Assembly: GCA_907163225.1 (NCBI GenBank)
Contig: OU015322.1
Coordinates: forward strand, 1,223,501-1,287,500
Direction: 5' to 3'
Source of the DNA: an uncultured Rhodocyclaceae bacterium
Lineage (GTDB): Bacteria; Pseudomonadota; Gammaproteobacteria; Burkholderiales; Rhodocyclaceae
DNA: 64,000 nucleotides
The position numbers were made by a program, and so were the translations under genes. The notes under the pieces were generated by a model, which saw nothing but the letters and a program-made list of their open reading frames with translations, was not told where the DNA came from and ran no database searches. The first letter of the stretch is position 1; the number at the start of each line of letters is the position of its first letter. Shown here piece after piece: positions 46,571-57,719 of the stretch.

Positions 46571-47769
46571 CAGAAGACAATCCCGGATTTTTCAGCCACG
46601 GTGTGCATGTCCTTGTCACCCCGGCCGGAGAGGTTGACCAGCAAAATCTTGTCCTTGCTCATGGTCGGCGCCAGCTTGGAGGCATAGGCCAGTGCGTGGC
46701 TGGATTCGAGCGCGGGGATGATGCCTTCGATTCGGCAAAGTGTATGAAAGGCAGCCAGCGCATCGCTATCGGTGACCGGCTGATATTCAGCACGCCCCAG
46801 ATCCTTCAGCCAGGCGTGCTCCGGGCCGACGCCGGGGTAATCCAGACCGGCCGACACCGAGTGTGTCTCGATGATTTGACCGTCTTCGTCCTGCAGCAGA
46901 TAGGTGCGGTTGCCATGCAGCACACCCGGCACGCCGGCAGTCAGCGAGGCCGAGTGACGACCGGTTTCCATGCCGTCACCGGCTGCTTCGACGCCGATCA
47001 GGCGAACGCCCTCGACGTTGATGTACGGATAAAAAATACCCATCGCATTGGAACCGCCACCGACGCAGGCAATTACGGCATCCGGTTGGCGCCCGGTCAT
47101 TTCCGGCATCTGCGTCAGACATTCTTCGCCGATAATTTTCTGAAAATCCCTGACCAGCATGGGGTAAGGGTGCGGACCGGCCACCGTGCCGATGATGTAG
47201 AAGGTGTTGTGGATGTTGGTCACCCAGTCGCGCATTGCTTCGTTGAGCGCATCCTTCAGCGTCTTCGAGCCGGATTCGACCGGCACGACGGTGGCACCGA
47301 GCAGCTTCATCCGATAGACGTTGGCGGCCTGACGCTTGACGTCCTCGCTACCCATGTACACCACGCATTCCATTCCGTAGCGCGCGGCGACCGTGGCGGT
47401 AGCGACACCGTGCTGGCCTGCGCCGGTTTCTGCAATGACGCGCGGCTTGCCCATGCGCTTGGCGAGCATGGCCTGGCCGATACAGTTGTTAACCTTGTGG
47501 GCGCCGGTGTGGTTGAGGTCTTCACGCTTCAGGTAAATCTGCGCACCGCCGAGCATTTCCGACCAGCGCTTGGCGTGGTAGATCGGCGACGGACGGCCGA
47601 CAAAGTGCTTCAACTCGTATTCATACTCAGCGCGAAATGCGGGATCGACCTGCGCTGCAGCATAGGCCGCCTTCAGCTCATCGAGCGCGCCAAACAGCGT
47701 CTCGGCCACGAAGACGCCACCGTAGGGACCGAAATGGCCCTTGGCGTCGGGGAAGTTATATTGACTCAT
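46570..47769 (-). CDS. trpB: Tryptophan synthase beta chain
   Basis: PLP enzyme that joins indole and serine. 399 residues; the PLP lysine is in [17 protein letters not shown]; the Gly/Ser phosphate loop is [10 protein letters not shown]. It overlaps trpF by 14 bases and pairs with TrpA as the alpha2-beta2 complex. Confidence 0.98.
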   Translation of the reverse strand: MSQYNFPDAKGHFGPYGGVFVAETLFGALDELKAAYAAAQVDPAFRAEYEYELKHFVGRPSPIYHAKRWSEMLGGAQIYLKREDLNHTGAHKVNNCIGQAMLAKRMGKPRVIAETGAGQHGVATATVAARYGMECVVYMGSEDVKRQAANVYRMKLLGATVVPVESGSKTLKDALNEAMRDWVTNIHNTFYIIGTVAGPHPYPMLVRDFQKIIGEECLTQMPEMTGRQPDAVIACVGGGSNAMGIFYPYINVEGVRLIGVEAAGDGMETGRHSASLTAGVPGVLHGNRTYLLQDEDGQIIETHSVSAGLDYPGVGPEHAWLKDLGRAEYQPVTDSDALAAFHTLCRIEGIIPALESSHALAYASKLAPTMSKDKILLVNLSGRGDKDMHTVAEKSGIVF

Positions 47770-48382
47770 CGGCTTTCCGTACAGCCGCCACGAAGGCAGC
47801 GATTTTTTGGTGATCCTTGATACCCTTGCTCATTTCCACACCCGAAGAGACATCGACTGCCATCGGACGAACGCGTTCAATGGCATCGCCAACGTTGTCG
47901 GCAGTCAAGCCGCCGGAAAGCACCAGAAAGCCGGGCAGGTTGGGCGGGATCAGTGTCCAGTCGAAAACATGGCCACCACCGCCGTAACCTTCAACGAAGG
48001 CATCCAGCAACAGCCCCCGGGAACCGGGAAACGAGCCGGCGAATTCTACCAGATCGAGGCCGGGCCTCACCCGTGCAGCTCGCAGATAGGGCCTTGAAAA
48101 CTGGCGGCAATAGGCCTCGTCTTCATCGCCGTGAAACTGAAGAACATTGATCGGCAAGGCCGCGCATGCAGCACGAACGATCTCCGGCGACTCGTTTACA
48201 AACAGCCCGACAACATCGACGAACGGCGGAATTCGCTTGGCGAGTTCCGCCGCCCGTTGTGGCGTGACATAGCGAGGGCTGGGCGGGTAGAAGACGAAGC
48301 CGATCGCGTCGGCACCTGAAGCGATGGCCGCATCGACATCGGTTTCGCGGGTCAGGCCACAAATTTTGATGCGCGTTTTCAT
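47756..48382 (-). CDS. trpF: Phosphoribosylanthranilate isomerase
   Basis: Third step from anthranilate in Trp synthesis. 208 residues of a TIM barrel; the catalytic Cys is in [10 protein letters not shown], and the Asp at the DWTLIP end is present; [11 protein letters not shown] and VSSGVE form the phosphate site. The gap to truA (82 bases) contains a repeat copy. Confidence 0.97.
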   Translation of the reverse strand: MKTRIKICGLTRETDVDAAIASGADAIGFVFYPPSPRYVTPQRAAELAKRIPPFVDVVGLFVNESPEIVRAACAALPINVLQFHGDEDEAYCRQFSRPYLRAARVRPGLDLVEFAGSFPGSRGLLLDAFVEGYGGGGHVFDWTLIPPNLPGFLVLSGGLTADNVGDAIERVRPMAVDVSSGVEMSKGIKDHQKIAAFVAAVRKADESI

Positions 48383-48395
48383 AAATCCGCCTGTG

Positions 48396-48428
48396 CTACG
48401 GTCAACCGCAAAAAATGGCCAAAATCGA
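48396..48428 (-). repeat. Dispersed GTTGACCG repeat between truA and trpF
   Basis: On the minus strand: TCGATTTTGGCCA, T-tract, GCGGTTGACCGTAG. It fills half of the truA-trpF gap, 14 bases upstream of the trpF start on the transcript. Confidence 0.75.
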
Positions 48429-48464
48429 GTTTCCCGGACGACGACACAATTTCGCCCGTCCCTG

Positions 48465-49253
48465 TCATTTCATCAAACCGTCGAGAAAATCGTCTTCGGT
48501 ATCCGGCAAGTTCCAGTGTGACTCATAAACCGGTCCGCGAAAATACAAACCATCCGGCGAAAACGTCGGTGCAGCCTCCCTGCGGTCTTTCGCCAGCAAG
48601 AGCGCATCTATCCACGTCGCCGATTGCCCTCCTTTGCCGATGGCAACCAGCGTACCCACCAGATTGCGCACCATGTGATGTAAAAATGCGCTGGCCTCAA
48701 AATCGAAAACAAACATATTCCCGCACTGACGCACCGACGCTGAAGACATTGTCTTGATTGGCGATTTCGCCTGGCACTGGGCCGCCCGAAATGCCGAGAA
48801 ATCGTGCTCACCAATTAGCCGGGCGCAGGCATCCTGCATCGCCACCAGATCGAGCGGCCAATGGAACCAGCCGACCCGGCCCTGCCAGAGCCCTGGCCGC
48901 TGCGGGCGGTTCAGCAACAAATAGCGATAGCGCCGGCCACGGGCGCTAAACCGGGCATGAAACTCGTCGCTTACAGGCTGCGCCCAGCGTACTGCAACCC
49001 CCGCCGGCAAATTCGAATTGACGCCGCGAACCCAGGCGGTCAGCGGCCGCTCAATCGCGGCATCGAAATGGACGACCTGATGTGTCGCATGCACGCCGGC
49101 ATCCGTCCGTCCGGCACACATGACGCCAAGCGGCGCACCGGCGATTTCGCGCAGCGCAGCCTCCAGCGCATCCTGCACGGTGCCGCCACCGGCCTGACTT
49201 TGCCAACCATGAAAGGCTGTGCCGCAATACTCGACCCCCAACGCAATCCTCAA
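48465..49253 (-). CDS. truA: tRNA pseudouridine(38-40) synthase
   Basis: Makes pseudouridine in the tRNA anticodon arm. About 262 residues. The catalytic Asp is in CAGRTDAGVHATHQVVHF, and FLHHMVRNLVGTLVAIG is typical. I place the start at TTG 49253, which gives LRIALGVEYCGTAFHGWQ, overlaps the upstream gene's stop as TTGA and has GGGAGTGG upstream. The longer open frame to 49499 is within the upstream gene. Confidence 0.93.
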   Translation of the reverse strand: MRIALGVEYCGTAFHGWQSQAGGGTVQDALEAALREIAGAPLGVMCAGRTDAGVHATHQVVHFDAAIERPLTAWVRGVNSNLPAGVAVRWAQPVSDEFHARFSARGRRYRYLLLNRPQRPGLWQGRVGWFHWPLDLVAMQDACARLIGEHDFSAFRAAQCQAKSPIKTMSSASVRQCGNMFVFDFEASAFLHHMVRNLVGTLVAIGKGGQSATWIDALLLAKDRREAAPTFSPDGLYFRGPVYESHWNLPDTEDDFLDGLMK

Positions 49254-49843
49254 AGCAGCGCCACTCCCATCAACCCGATCGCCGAAACCGCCACCAACAA
49301 CGTGTCCTGAAGCGCCCAGGGAATTAAACTCAAATGCAGTATTTCCCGTCCGCCAACAACGGCATGGCTCGCCGCAAGCATCCGCTTCCACTCGCCTTCG
49401 GCGAGTGGCGTTTCGAGGTTTTCGAGAACCAAGGAAAGCCGGACAACAAGACGTTCGACTTCCAGACCCACACCGCGAAGCGGATGCAGCAGCCCCCACA
49501 AACCTGCGACCATGCCATCATGGCCAAGGCGGACATACACCCAGGCCAGACAAGCCAGAATTGCCAGCAAGCGCGCAGCCTGCAAATTGGCCTCAGCGAT
49601 ACCTTCGTGGGTTGGCGCCCAGGCAAGGTCAAGAAAAGCCTCACCCGGGGTGTTGAACGCAAGTATCAGCCACAAGGTCAGCAACAACCAGCGGGCACGG
49701 CGGGCATAACCCAGCCAACGCGCTGCCGCAGCCGGCGCCCGCACGAGGACAACGGCGCAAAGCAGCGCCAACCCGGCGTAACCCATAAACTGGACACCAA
49801 GTACGGCAGCTAGCCAGATAATCAAGGCGCTAGAAGGATGCAA
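49250..49843 (-). CDS. Membrane protein, possibly ECF-transporter T-component-like (CbiQ family)
   Basis: 197 residues with about five hydrophobic segments (7-35, 47-62, 84-101, 107-120, 175-195). The layout and the segment ARRARWLLLTLWLILAFNTP recall CbiQ-type T components, but I see no clear coupling-helix motif and no ATPase or S component next to it. It overlaps truA by 4 bases and so is coupled to it. The ECF assignment is a guess from layout. Confidence 0.6.
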   Translation of the reverse strand: MHPSSALIIWLAAVLGVQFMGYAGLALLCAVVLVRAPAAAARWLGYARRARWLLLTLWLILAFNTPGEAFLDLAWAPTHEGIAEANLQAARLLAILACLAWVYVRLGHDGMVAGLWGLLHPLRGVGLEVERLVVRLSLVLENLETPLAEGEWKRMLAASHAVVGGREILHLSLIPWALQDTLLVAVSAIGLMGVALL

Positions 49844-49905
49844 ACCAGACTCTCAAAATGCACACAGCCCCTTGCGGGGCCATGTGCCGATCACAAGCCA
49901 GGATT

Positions 49906-52900
49906 CTACTCGCCTATGCGGCCAAGTATCGTACGAGCCTGCTCGACCAGATCCACCGGACCATCGCCAAGCACCTCCTGAAGCAACTCGCGCGCCCCTT
50001 CCAGGTCGCCCATTTCTTCATAGGCCTTGGCCAGATCCAGTTTGGTATTGACCTCTTCCCACTGCTCATTCTTGACCGGAGCCGAAGTAGGCAAAGACGC
50101 CATCATGGGCTCGTCCAATGACGGCGCAGCCGCATGAACAAGGGTTTCCTCACCAAAAGAAGCCGCCGCGGGCGGTGTCGCCAGATCAAGATTAATGGAT
50201 CCGATATCGAATTCCGGCGTCCCCATTGGTTGCCCGAGGAACATTGAATCGGTCAACTTGACATCGAACTCCAAGGCGTCAGTGTCAACCACGCCAGCAT
50301 TCACAACGGTATCCGAGAACTTAGAGTCATCGGCATTTTCGCCAAAACTCATGACATTGGTACTGACCTGGGTATCGACGCCAGCCAGATGGTCAATGAC
50401 GGTGTCCGTCAACGGCAAGCCGCGATCCTCAGTCTGTTCGGGCAAAGCAGGCGCTTCGTCCAAAGAGTGCATGGGCGCATCATCACCGCCCACCCAAGTA
50501 CCCAGACCAACATCAATATCTTCGGACTCATCGGAAGACGGCAAAACCAAGGTTCCATCCGGAGAGAAATCGGGACTCGCTCCACTCGATTTCTCAAGCA
50601 GCGCGCTATCTGCAACGTCCAGATCGAAATCAAGCCCGTCATTCGGCAAGTTTTCTTCAACAGGAGAAACAACGGCTACAGCAACCGGGGAAGTATCATG
50701 CCCAAAATCGAAATCGAGCGCATTGGCGTTGTCAGCCGTAACAACGGTATCAATATATTCCTCGTCCTCAACAACCACCGGCTCCGGCTCTGTCATGAAA
50801 TCGGGCGCAATCGTTTCCGCGCCAAGGTCGAAGTCAAGCGTCATCGCATCGGACTCAAGATCTGGCTCTTTCGCCGAAGCCTCGACAACTGCAGCCTCGG
50901 CGGGAGACTCAGCTTCCTTCGGGAGAATTACAGTATCCCGCTCAAACGCTTGAGTAGCCCCCAGTGCAGAGAGACCAACTGCCGCGGCCACAGCCTTGGT
51001 AACGGACTCCTGAACCGCGACCACTGGCACGGCATCCGGATTTTTTTCTGCAACAACAGGCTTCGCGACATCCGGCGACTCCGATGCACGCGAAGCCGAA
51101 TATAGTGGGTTATGTGGATCAAGTGTGAGGCCCAGCGCAGCGGCCTTCTCCCAGTCCGGCCCAACGCCGGCTGATTGCGCATACAACTCGCCAGCAAGCG
51201 TTTCGAACTGCTTGACGCTGCGCCGATTCGCGTAAATCTCAAGTAGCTTGGCATGAATCGCCGTACGCTGAGGATCCTTCTGCAACGCCTCAAGAAGAAT
51301 TTCCTCTGCTTGGGTATCACGGCCATAAGCCATGTAAACATCGGCTTCTGCGACCGGATCAACCTCATCGGTATCGATTGTACCGGGGCCAGTCTGACTG
51401 AAATCCCCAGTGTGCGGCGCTACGTTACCGGTATCGATACTCTGACCACCCGTCATGCGAAATACGGAATTTGGCCCGAGACTCGAAGGCACTGGCAGCG
51501 CTGTTGTTTCAACAGACGCGTTCTGGCTGCGACGACGCTTGAGTAGAAAGTAGCCGGCCAGCAAAGCCAATATTCCGGCTCCACCAGCCACAGGAAGCGG
51601 ATCTTCAAACAGCGAGTCAACGAAGTCCGGCTCAGGTGGCGGCGGTGGCGGTGGGACAACCACTTTTGGCAGCTCCGGCTTCGGCTGAACGGGAGGCTTG
51701 ACCTCGGCAGGTGTCGGCGCGACAACCTGAGGCGCTTCGACGGCTTTCGGCGCATCTACAATTTTCGGTTCAGGAGGTTTCGGTGCCTCAACAGGCTTTG
51801 GCGGCTCAACAGGCTTCACTGCCTCGAGCGCCTTCGGCTCGTCCTTCTTGGTCGGTGCCTGCTGAAGTTCAGCCAGTTTCTGACTCTTCAGATCGAGAAG
51901 CTTCTGAAGCTCATTAACATTCTTCTCGAGGGACAAAAGACGATCCTGCGCGTCCTTGAGGGCCTTGTCCTTGGCCACCTGATCAGCAGTTTCAGCCGCT
52001 TTGCTCGCAGCAGCCCCCTTGGCAGCTGAATCGGTGCGAGCAACCTTGAGCTGATCCTTGCCCTGCTCCGCCGGCGCAGTTTTTTCTTCGACCTTGGCCG
52101 TTATTTTGCCTGCGGAGGACTGAGCAGCGTTTGCTTCATCCTTGGCGTGAACCTTGGCAGTGGAAGCGGCCAGTTTTTGCCGGTAGGCATTCCAATCGCT
52201 CGCCTGAGCGACATACACCTTTTTCGCCTCGGCCGACGAAACGGCCTCTACTGCGCTCTTTTCCGGCATGTTCAGAATGGCACCCGCCTTCAGGCGGTTT
52301 ACATTCTTTGCAATAAAGGCATCCGGATTATTCTGGAACAAGCCAACAAGCATTTGCTCCAGAGAGACACCCTCGTACTGATTCTCTGCGGCAATCTTGC
52401 GCAAGGTTTCACCCTGCTTGACGAGACGCCCGCCGCTCGTATCAGGCTTTTGTTTCGGCTCCCCGGCAACTTTCGGTGCCGGCGCTACGCGAGGCGTCGA
52501 ACGAGCGGCCGCCCTGACCGGAGCTGGCTTGAATTCACCACCGCTTCCGCCACCTCGCACCGTATCAACAATGCGCGCCTCGGCGACCGGGCGTGATGAC
52601 TGGGTGGCGGCAATTTCGGGTGGATCAAGCAGGAATGTATATTCCCTAACCAGGCGGCCCGCAGGCCAATTCAGCTCAACCAGGAAATCAAGGAATGGTT
52701 CATTGATTGGTTTGGAGGATGTCACTTTGACAACCGATTGACCATTCGGGCGTTTTTCAACCGCAAAGCGAAGATCCAACAAAACCGAGGCGAAATCAAC
52801 GCCAGCCTGCTTGAACGCATCTTGCGGAGCAAGGCGGGCTGTCATTCCCGCAATTTCTTCTTTGGCTGCACCGATGTCGAGCTCGGCTCGCAACGGCTGT

Positions 52901-53031
52901 CCAAGGCCGGACAATACGGTGAGTTTCCCAAGACCAGCGGCCTCAACAACCCACGGAGAAAAAGATAGACAAGAGGCTACAGCAAGTGCTGCTGCACGTT
53001 TCTTGAACTTGGAATTTCCAGTTTCGTTCAC
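49906..53031 (-). CDS. fimV: FimV/HubP-type polar peptidoglycan-binding protein
   Basis: 1041 residues. N-terminal signal peptide (about 1-32), FimV N-domain (GLGKLTVLSGLGQPLRAELD), LysM domain (about 200-255, VKQGETLRKIAAENQYEG), coiled coil (about 360-400), Pro-rich part, membrane helix (about 490-508, GGAGILALLAGYFLLKRRR), long acidic region rich in Asp/Val/Ala, and the C-terminal FimV motif (LDLAKAYEEMGDLEGARELL). FimV/HubP proteins organise the cell pole, type IV pili and flagella, in keeping with the msh locus. The start is GTG 53031. Placement between asd and truA is classic in proteobacteria. Confidence 0.95.
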   Translation of the reverse strand: MNETGNSKFKKRAAALAVASCLSFSPWVVEAAGLGKLTVLSGLGQPLRAELDIGAAKEEIAGMTARLAPQDAFKQAGVDFASVLLDLRFAVEKRPNGQSVVKVTSSKPINEPFLDFLVELNWPAGRLVREYTFLLDPPEIAATQSSRPVAEARIVDTVRGGGSGGEFKPAPVRAAARSTPRVAPAPKVAGEPKQKPDTSGGRLVKQGETLRKIAAENQYEGVSLEQMLVGLFQNNPDAFIAKNVNRLKAGAILNMPEKSAVEAVSSAEAKKVYVAQASDWNAYRQKLAASTAKVHAKDEANAAQSSAGKITAKVEEKTAPAEQGKDQLKVARTDSAAKGAAASKAAETADQVAKDKALKDAQDRLLSLEKNVNELQKLLDLKSQKLAELQQAPTKKDEPKALEAVKPVEPPKPVEAPKPPEPKIVDAPKAVEAPQVVAPTPAEVKPPVQPKPELPKVVVPPPPPPPEPDFVDSLFEDPLPVAGGAGILALLAGYFLLKRRRSQNASVETTALPVPSSLGPNSVFRMTGGQSIDTGNVAPHTGDFSQTGPGTIDTDEVDPVAEADVYMAYGRDTQAEEILLEALQKDPQRTAIHAKLLEIYANRRSVKQFETLAGELYAQSAGVGPDWEKAAALGLTLDPHNPLYSASRASESPDVAKPVVAEKNPDAVPVVAVQESVTKAVAAAVGLSALGATQAFERDTVILPKEAESPAEAAVVEASAKEPDLESDAMTLDFDLGAETIAPDFMTEPEPVVVEDEEYIDTVVTADNANALDFDFGHDTSPVAVAVVSPVEENLPNDGLDFDLDVADSALLEKSSGASPDFSPDGTLVLPSSDESEDIDVGLGTWVGGDDAPMHSLDEAPALPEQTEDRGLPLTDTVIDHLAGVDTQVSTNVMSFGENADDSKFSDTVVNAGVVDTDALEFDVKLTDSMFLGQPMGTPEFDIGSINLDLATPPAAASFGEETLVHAAAPSLDEPMMASLPTSAPVKNEQWEEVNTKLDLAKAYEEMGDLEGARELLQEVLGDGPVDLVEQARTILGRIGE

Positions 53032-53141
53032 GGCGAAACCCTGAGCGTCAAATTTGGGAGTTTCAAATTAACATCATGTACTTAGCAATGCAAGCTAAAC
53101 CCTCTTCTCATACCGCGGCTTTTGCAAATCTCCAACAAATA

Positions 53142-53170
53142 AAAAAACCGGGGAAAATCCCCGGTTTTTT
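53142..53170. terminator. Terminator after asd
   Basis: AAAAAACCGGGG / CCCCGGTTTTTT (12-bp stem, loop AAAAT). It lies 18 bases after the asd stop (53188) on the minus strand and separates asd from fimV, so fimV needs its own promoter in 53032-53141. Confidence 0.85.
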
Positions 53171-53187
53171 GCGAAAAACAACTCAAA

Positions 53188-54321
53188 TCAAGCTTCGAGC
53201 AAAATGCGCAGCATACGGCGTAGCGGCTCGGCAGCCCCCCACAGCAACTGGTCGCCACAGGTAAAGGCAGCCAGATACTCCGGACCCATGGCCATCTTGT
53301 GCAGACGGCCAACCGGCACCGTCAGTGTACCGGTCACGGCGGCCGGGGTCAGTTCGCGCTCGGAGATCTCGCGATCGTTCGGCACGACCTTGGCCCACGG
53401 ATTGGCCTTGGCCAGCATGTCGCTGATTTCGTCGAGCGGCACATCCTTCTTCAATTTGATGGTCAGCGCCTGGCTGTGGCAGCGCATGGCGCCGATACGA
53501 ACGCACAGACCATCGATGGGGATGGAGCCTGAAGAACGGAAAGCAGGACGACCGAGGATCTTGTTGCATTCGGCGCCGCCCTTCCATTCTTCCTTGGTCT
53601 GCCCATTCTCATAAGGCACGTCGATCCACGGGATCAGGGAGCCAGCCAACGGCGTGTTGCGAAAGTTCTTCTTCGGGAAGGCATCCGAACGAATGGTCTC
53701 GGCGACCTTGCGATCGATGTCGAGAATGGCCGAGGCCGGATCAGCCAACAGATCAGCGACTGACGAGTGGATGGCACCCATTTGCGAAATCAGCTCGCGC
53801 ATGTTTTGCGCACCGGCGCCGGAGGCCGCCTGATAGGTCATCGATGATGCCCATTCGATCAGGTCATTCTGGAACAGGCCGCCGAGACCCATCAACATCA
53901 GGGAAACCGTGCAGTTGCCACCGATCCAGTTCTTGCCACCCTTGGTCAGCGCATCCTTGATAACGTGCATGTTGACCGGGTCGAGCACGATCACTGCATC
54001 GCCAGCCATGCGCAGTGAGGAGGCAGCATCAATCCAGTGACCGTTCCAGCCAGTTGCGCGCAATTTGGCAAAGACTTCCTTTGTGTAGTCGCCCCCCTGG
54101 CAGGTGATGATGATTTCACAAGCCTTCAGCGCATCGATATTGGATGCATCCTGCAGCGGTAGCGAGGCTTCCTTGCCGCCGAAGACCGGGGCCTTGCCGC
54201 CCGCCGCCGAAGTGGAGAAATACACCGGATCGATATGGGCAAAATCGCCCTCTTCAACCATACGCTGCATCAGCACGGAACCAACCATGCCACGCCAACC
54301 GACCAGACCAACCTTCTTCAT
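53188..54321 (-). CDS. asd: Aspartate-semialdehyde dehydrogenase
   Basis: Second step of the aspartate pathway, feeding Met, Thr, Lys and cell-wall DAP. 377 residues; NADP loop [15 protein letters not shown], catalytic Cys in [15 protein letters not shown], and the His in [12 protein letters not shown]. It follows leuB by 27 bases, and a strong terminator follows. Confidence 0.98.
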   Translation of the reverse strand: MKKVGLVGWRGMVGSVLMQRMVEEGDFAHIDPVYFSTSAAGGKAPVFGGKEASLPLQDASNIDALKACEIIITCQGGDYTKEVFAKLRATGWNGHWIDAASSLRMAGDAVIVLDPVNMHVIKDALTKGGKNWIGGNCTVSLMLMGLGGLFQNDLIEWASSMTYQAASGAGAQNMRELISQMGAIHSSVADLLADPASAILDIDRKVAETIRSDAFPKKNFRNTPLAGSLIPWIDVPYENGQTKEEWKGGAECNKILGRPAFRSSGSIPIDGLCVRIGAMRCHSQALTIKLKKDVPLDEISDMLAKANPWAKVVPNDREISERELTPAAVTGTLTVPVGRLHKMAMGPEYLAAFTCGDQLLWGAAEPLRRMLRILLEA

Positions 54322-54348
54322 TTCATCACTCTCCGTGAAAAATCTTTT

Positions 54349-55401
54349 TTAAAGCGCCGCCAGCACGGCGTCGCCCATTTCCTTCGTGCCCACCTTGTTT
54401 GTACCGCGTTCGTAAATGTCGCCGGTGCGATAGCCTTGAGCCAAGACTTTTTTGACCGCATTTTCGACGCGTAGTGCCTGAGCTTCCAAGCTAAAAGTGT
54501 AACGCAGCAACATCGCCGCCGACAGGATGGTGGCAAGCGGATTGGCGATGCCCTTGCCGGCGATATCCGGCGCAGAGCCATGCGAAGGTTCGTAGAGCCC
54601 CTTGTTCTTTTCATCGAGCGAGGCCGACGGCAGCATGCCGATCGAGCCGGTCAGCATCGAGGCTTCGTCGGACAGGATGTCGCCGAACATGTTGCCGGTA
54701 ACCATCACATCGAACTGCTTGGGCGCCTTGACCAGTTGCATAGCGGCGTTATCGACCAGCATGTGGCTCAATTCCACATCCGGGTAATCGCGAGAGATCT
54801 CGATCATCACGTCGCGCCAGAGCTGGGTGCTTTCCAGCACGTTCATCTTGTCGACCGAGCACAGGCGTTTGTCGCGCTTCTGCGCGGCCTGGAAGGCGAC
54901 ATGGCCGATGCGGCGGATTTCCGATTCGCTGTAAACCATTGTGTTGAAGCCGACGCGCTCTCCGTTTTCCTCGCGAATACCGCGCGGCTGTCCAAAGTAG
55001 ATATCGCCGGTCAGTTCGCGGATGATCAGGATATCCAGCCCGGCGACCACTTCGGGCTTCAGCGTCGACGCGTTGGCCAGTTCCGGATACAGAATGGCCG
55101 GACGCAGATTGGCAAAAAGGTTCAGATCCTTGCGGATACCGAGCAGTCCGCGCTCCGGGCGCTGTTCGCGCGGCAGGCTGTCCCATTTCGGGCCGCCCAC
55201 AGCGCCGAGCAGAATGGCATCTGCAGCACGCGCCAGCTTCTGGGTCGCTTCAGGATAGGGTACGCCGGTGGCATCGACCGCAGCGCCACCGAGCAGACCT
55301 TCTTCCATCTCGAACTTGAGGTCGAGTGCCTTCAACACACGCACCGCTTCAGCGGTAATTTCGGGGCCAATGCCGTCACCCGGCAGAACACAAATCTTCA
55401 T
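54349..55401 (-). CDS. leuB: 3-isopropylmalate dehydrogenase
   Basis: Oxidative decarboxylation step of Leu synthesis. 350 residues; start [20 protein letters not shown], substrate helix [17 protein letters not shown], metal site [20 protein letters not shown] site [15 protein letters not shown]. It follows leuD by 12 bases. Confidence 0.98.
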   Translation of the reverse strand: MKICVLPGDGIGPEITAEAVRVLKALDLKFEMEEGLLGGAAVDATGVPYPEATQKLARAADAILLGAVGGPKWDSLPREQRPERGLLGIRKDLNLFANLRPAILYPELANASTLKPEVVAGLDILIIRELTGDIYFGQPRGIREENGERVGFNTMVYSESEIRRIGHVAFQAAQKRDKRLCSVDKMNVLESTQLWRDVMIEISRDYPDVELSHMLVDNAAMQLVKAPKQFDVMVTGNMFGDILSDEASMLTGSIGMLPSASLDEKNKGLYEPSHGSAPDIAGKGIANPLATILSAAMLLRYTFSLEAQALRVENAVKKVLAQGYRTGDIYERGTNKVGTKEMGDAVLAAL

Positions 55402-55413
55402 GGTTTTTCCTTG

Positions 55414-56052
55414 TTACGCAAACAGCCAGGGCTGGTTGATACGACGTTTCTCTTCGAATTCACGGATTTTTTCGGCGTGACGCAGGGTCAGGCCGATGTC
55501 GTCCCAGCCGTTGATCAGGCATTCCTTGCGGAAGGCATCGATCTGGAATGGAATGCCATAGCCGTCGGGGCGAATCACGGCCTGCGCCTGCAGGTCGACG
55601 ACCAGTTTGTAACCAGGCGTGGATTCGACCTGTTTGAACAAGGCTTCGACTTCAGCCGCAGGCAAGACGATGGGCACGATGCCGTTCTTGTAGCAGTTGT
55701 TGAAGAAGATGTCGGCAAAGGATTCGGCGATGATGGCCTTGAAACCGAAATCGAGCAGCGCCCACGGGGCGTGTTCGCGCGAACTGCCGCAGCCAAAGTT
55801 GGCCCGAGTGAGCAACACTTCGGCACCCTGATAGCGCGGCTGATTCAGTACGAAATTCGGATTCTTCGGGCGACCGGAATTGTCCTGCCCGGGTTGGCCG
55901 ATATCCATGTAGCGCCATTCATCAAAGGCATTCGGGCCAAAGCCTGAACGCTTGATCGACTTGAGAAACTGCTTCGGGATGATCGCATCGGTATCGACGT
56001 TATTGCGGTCGAGCGGCGCCACCAAGCCTTCCAGACGAACGAATCTTTCCAT
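55414..56052 (-). CDS. leuD: 3-isopropylmalate dehydratase small subunit
   Basis: Small subunit of isopropylmalate isomerase. 212 residues from ATG 56052 ([20 protein letters not shown]), with [19 protein letters not shown], the swivel-domain signature. The start overlaps the stop of the entericidin-like gene (TAATG). The longer open frame lies inside that gene. Confidence 0.97.
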   Translation of the reverse strand: MERFVRLEGLVAPLDRNNVDTDAIIPKQFLKSIKRSGFGPNAFDEWRYMDIGQPGQDNSGRPKNPNFVLNQPRYQGAEVLLTRANFGCGSSREHAPWALLDFGFKAIIAESFADIFFNNCYKNGIVPIVLPAAEVEALFKQVESTPGYKLVVDLQAQAVIRPDGYGIPFQIDAFRKECLINGWDDIGLTLRHAEKIREFEEKRRINQPWLFA

Positions 56053-56267
56053 TACTCCACCGCTTTCTGCACGGCCTCGCCACTCTTCTTGAGGGCACCG
56101 CCAACGGCTTCTCCCCCCTTTTGCACGGCGTGCTCGACAGCTTCGCCACCTCTCTGGATAGCCTCCCCGGTCTTTTCTGCGCCGATTGCTACGTCTTTCT
56201 TGACCCCCTGTGCGGTGTTGCACGCAGCCAGGCAAACCACAGCGATGAGTACCAGCAAATTCTTCAT
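56052..56267 (-). CDS. Entericidin-like small lipoprotein
   Basis: 71 residues: signal peptide [16 protein letters not shown] with lipobox LAAC, then a hydrophilic region with repeated GEA(V/I)..GG units ([20 protein letters not shown]). Entericidins are small envelope lipoproteins, EcnB being a toxin and EcnA its antidote, but most family members have no proved role. ATG 56267 follows AGGAG; GTG 56276 is in frame. It is inserted between leuC and leuD, coupled to leuD by TAATG, and so must be translated with Leu enzymes. Confidence 0.88.
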   Translation of the reverse strand: MKNLLVLIAVVCLAACNTAQGVKKDVAIGAEKTGEAIQRGGEAVEHAVQKGGEAVGGALKKSGEAVQKAVE

Positions 56268-56282
56268 GACTATCACTCCTAC

Positions 56283-57689
56283 TTACAGAACGTCACGCAC
56301 ATCGGCAAAGCGGCCGGCAATAGCCGCTGCCGCCGCCATCGCCGGACTAACCAGATGGGTACGCCCACCTGGGCCCTGACGGCCTTCGAAATTGCGGTTG
56401 GATGTCGAGGCACAACGCTCGCCCGGCTCCAGACGGTCGGCATTCATGGCCAGGCACATCGAACAGCCAGGCTCGCGCCACTCGAAACCGGCGGCGATGA
56501 AAACCTTGTCCAAGCCTTCGGCTTCGGCCTTACGCTTGACCAGGCCGGAACCCGGCACGGCCAGCGCCAGCTTGACGGTCGCCGCAACATGGCGCCCCTT
56601 GAGCACGCCAGCCGCTTCACGCAAATCCTCGATGCGCGAATTGGTACACGAGCCGATGAAGACCTTGTCGATGGCGATCTGGTTGATTGGGGTGTTCGGA
56701 TTCAGACCCATGTATTGCAGGGCGCGTTCCATGCCTTCGCGTTTGACCGGATCGGTCTGCTTGGCAGGATCGGGTACAACAGCGTCGATGGCGACGACCA
56801 TTTCCGGCGAGGTACCCCAGGTCACCTGCGGACGGATATCTTCGGCCTTCAGCGTGACGATTCGATCAAACTGCGCGCCGGCATCGGAATGCAGCGTACG
56901 CCAGTAGGCAACAGCCCGATCCCAGATTTCGCCCTTCGGCGAGAACGGACGATCTTTCAAATAATCGACAGTTTTATCGTCGACCGCAACAAAACCCATC
57001 CGCGCGCCGCCTTCGATGGCCATGTTACACAGGGTCATGCGCCCTTCCATGCTGAGGCCGCGAATGGCGCTGCCGCCGAACTCGATGGCGTAGCCGGTGC
57101 CGCCGGCCGTGCCGATGGTGCCGATAATGGCCAGCGCCACATCCTTGGCGGTGACGCCCTTGCCGAGCCTGCCTTCGACGGCGACCAGCATGGTCTTCGA
57201 TTTTTTCTGCAGCAGACACTGGGTGGCCAGCACATGCTCGACCTCCGAGGTGCCGATGCCATGCGCCAGGCAGGCGAAGGCGCCATGTGTCGAGGTATGG
57301 GAATCGCCGCAGACGACGGTCATGCCGGGCAGCGTGGCGCCATTTTCCGGACCGACGACATGGAGAATGCCCATGCGCGGATCCTTGAACGGAAAGTAGG
57401 CGAGAGCACCGACTTCGCGGATATTGGCGTCCAGCGTTTCAACCTGCTGACGGGAGACGGGATCCTTGATGCCTTCATCCCAGTGATCGGTCGGCGTGTT
57501 GTGATCCGGCGTCGAGACGATGGACGAAACCCGCCACGGCTTGCGGCCGGCCAGCTTCAGGCCTTCGAAAGCCTGCGGGCTGGTGACTTCGTGAACGAGG
57601 TGGCGATCGATGTAGAGAAGGGCCGTGCCATCAGCTTCCTGATGAACGACATGATTCTCCCAAAGCTTGTCGTAAAGGGTCTTCGACAT
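56283..57689 (-). CDS. leuC: 3-isopropylmalate dehydratase large subunit
   Basis: Large [4Fe-4S] subunit of isopropylmalate isomerase, 468 residues, aconitase family. Cluster cysteines are in [14 protein letters not shown] and [30 protein letters not shown] is the aconitase signature. It starts the leuC-ecn-leuD-leuB-asd group. The 30-base gap to the upstream MFS gene holds no clear promoter. Confidence 0.98.
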   Translation of the reverse strand: MSKTLYDKLWENHVVHQEADGTALLYIDRHLVHEVTSPQAFEGLKLAGRKPWRVSSIVSTPDHNTPTDHWDEGIKDPVSRQQVETLDANIREVGALAYFPFKDPRMGILHVVGPENGATLPGMTVVCGDSHTSTHGAFACLAHGIGTSEVEHVLATQCLLQKKSKTMLVAVEGRLGKGVTAKDVALAIIGTIGTAGGTGYAIEFGGSAIRGLSMEGRMTLCNMAIEGGARMGFVAVDDKTVDYLKDRPFSPKGEIWDRAVAYWRTLHSDAGAQFDRIVTLKAEDIRPQVTWGTSPEMVVAIDAVVPDPAKQTDPVKREGMERALQYMGLNPNTPINQIAIDKVFIGSCTNSRIEDLREAAGVLKGRHVAATVKLALAVPGSGLVKRKAEAEGLDKVFIAAGFEWREPGCSMCLAMNADRLEPGERCASTSNRNFEGRQGPGGRTHLVSPAMAAAAAIAGRFADVRDVL

Positions 57690-57719
57690 GGTGCGTAATG
57701 TGGGCTGTAAAGCGCTTAA

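Noticed and set aside
54580-57698. Long plus-strand frames of 455 and 525 codons
   Set aside because: Antisense to leuB, leuD and leuC; no start sites or domain features.
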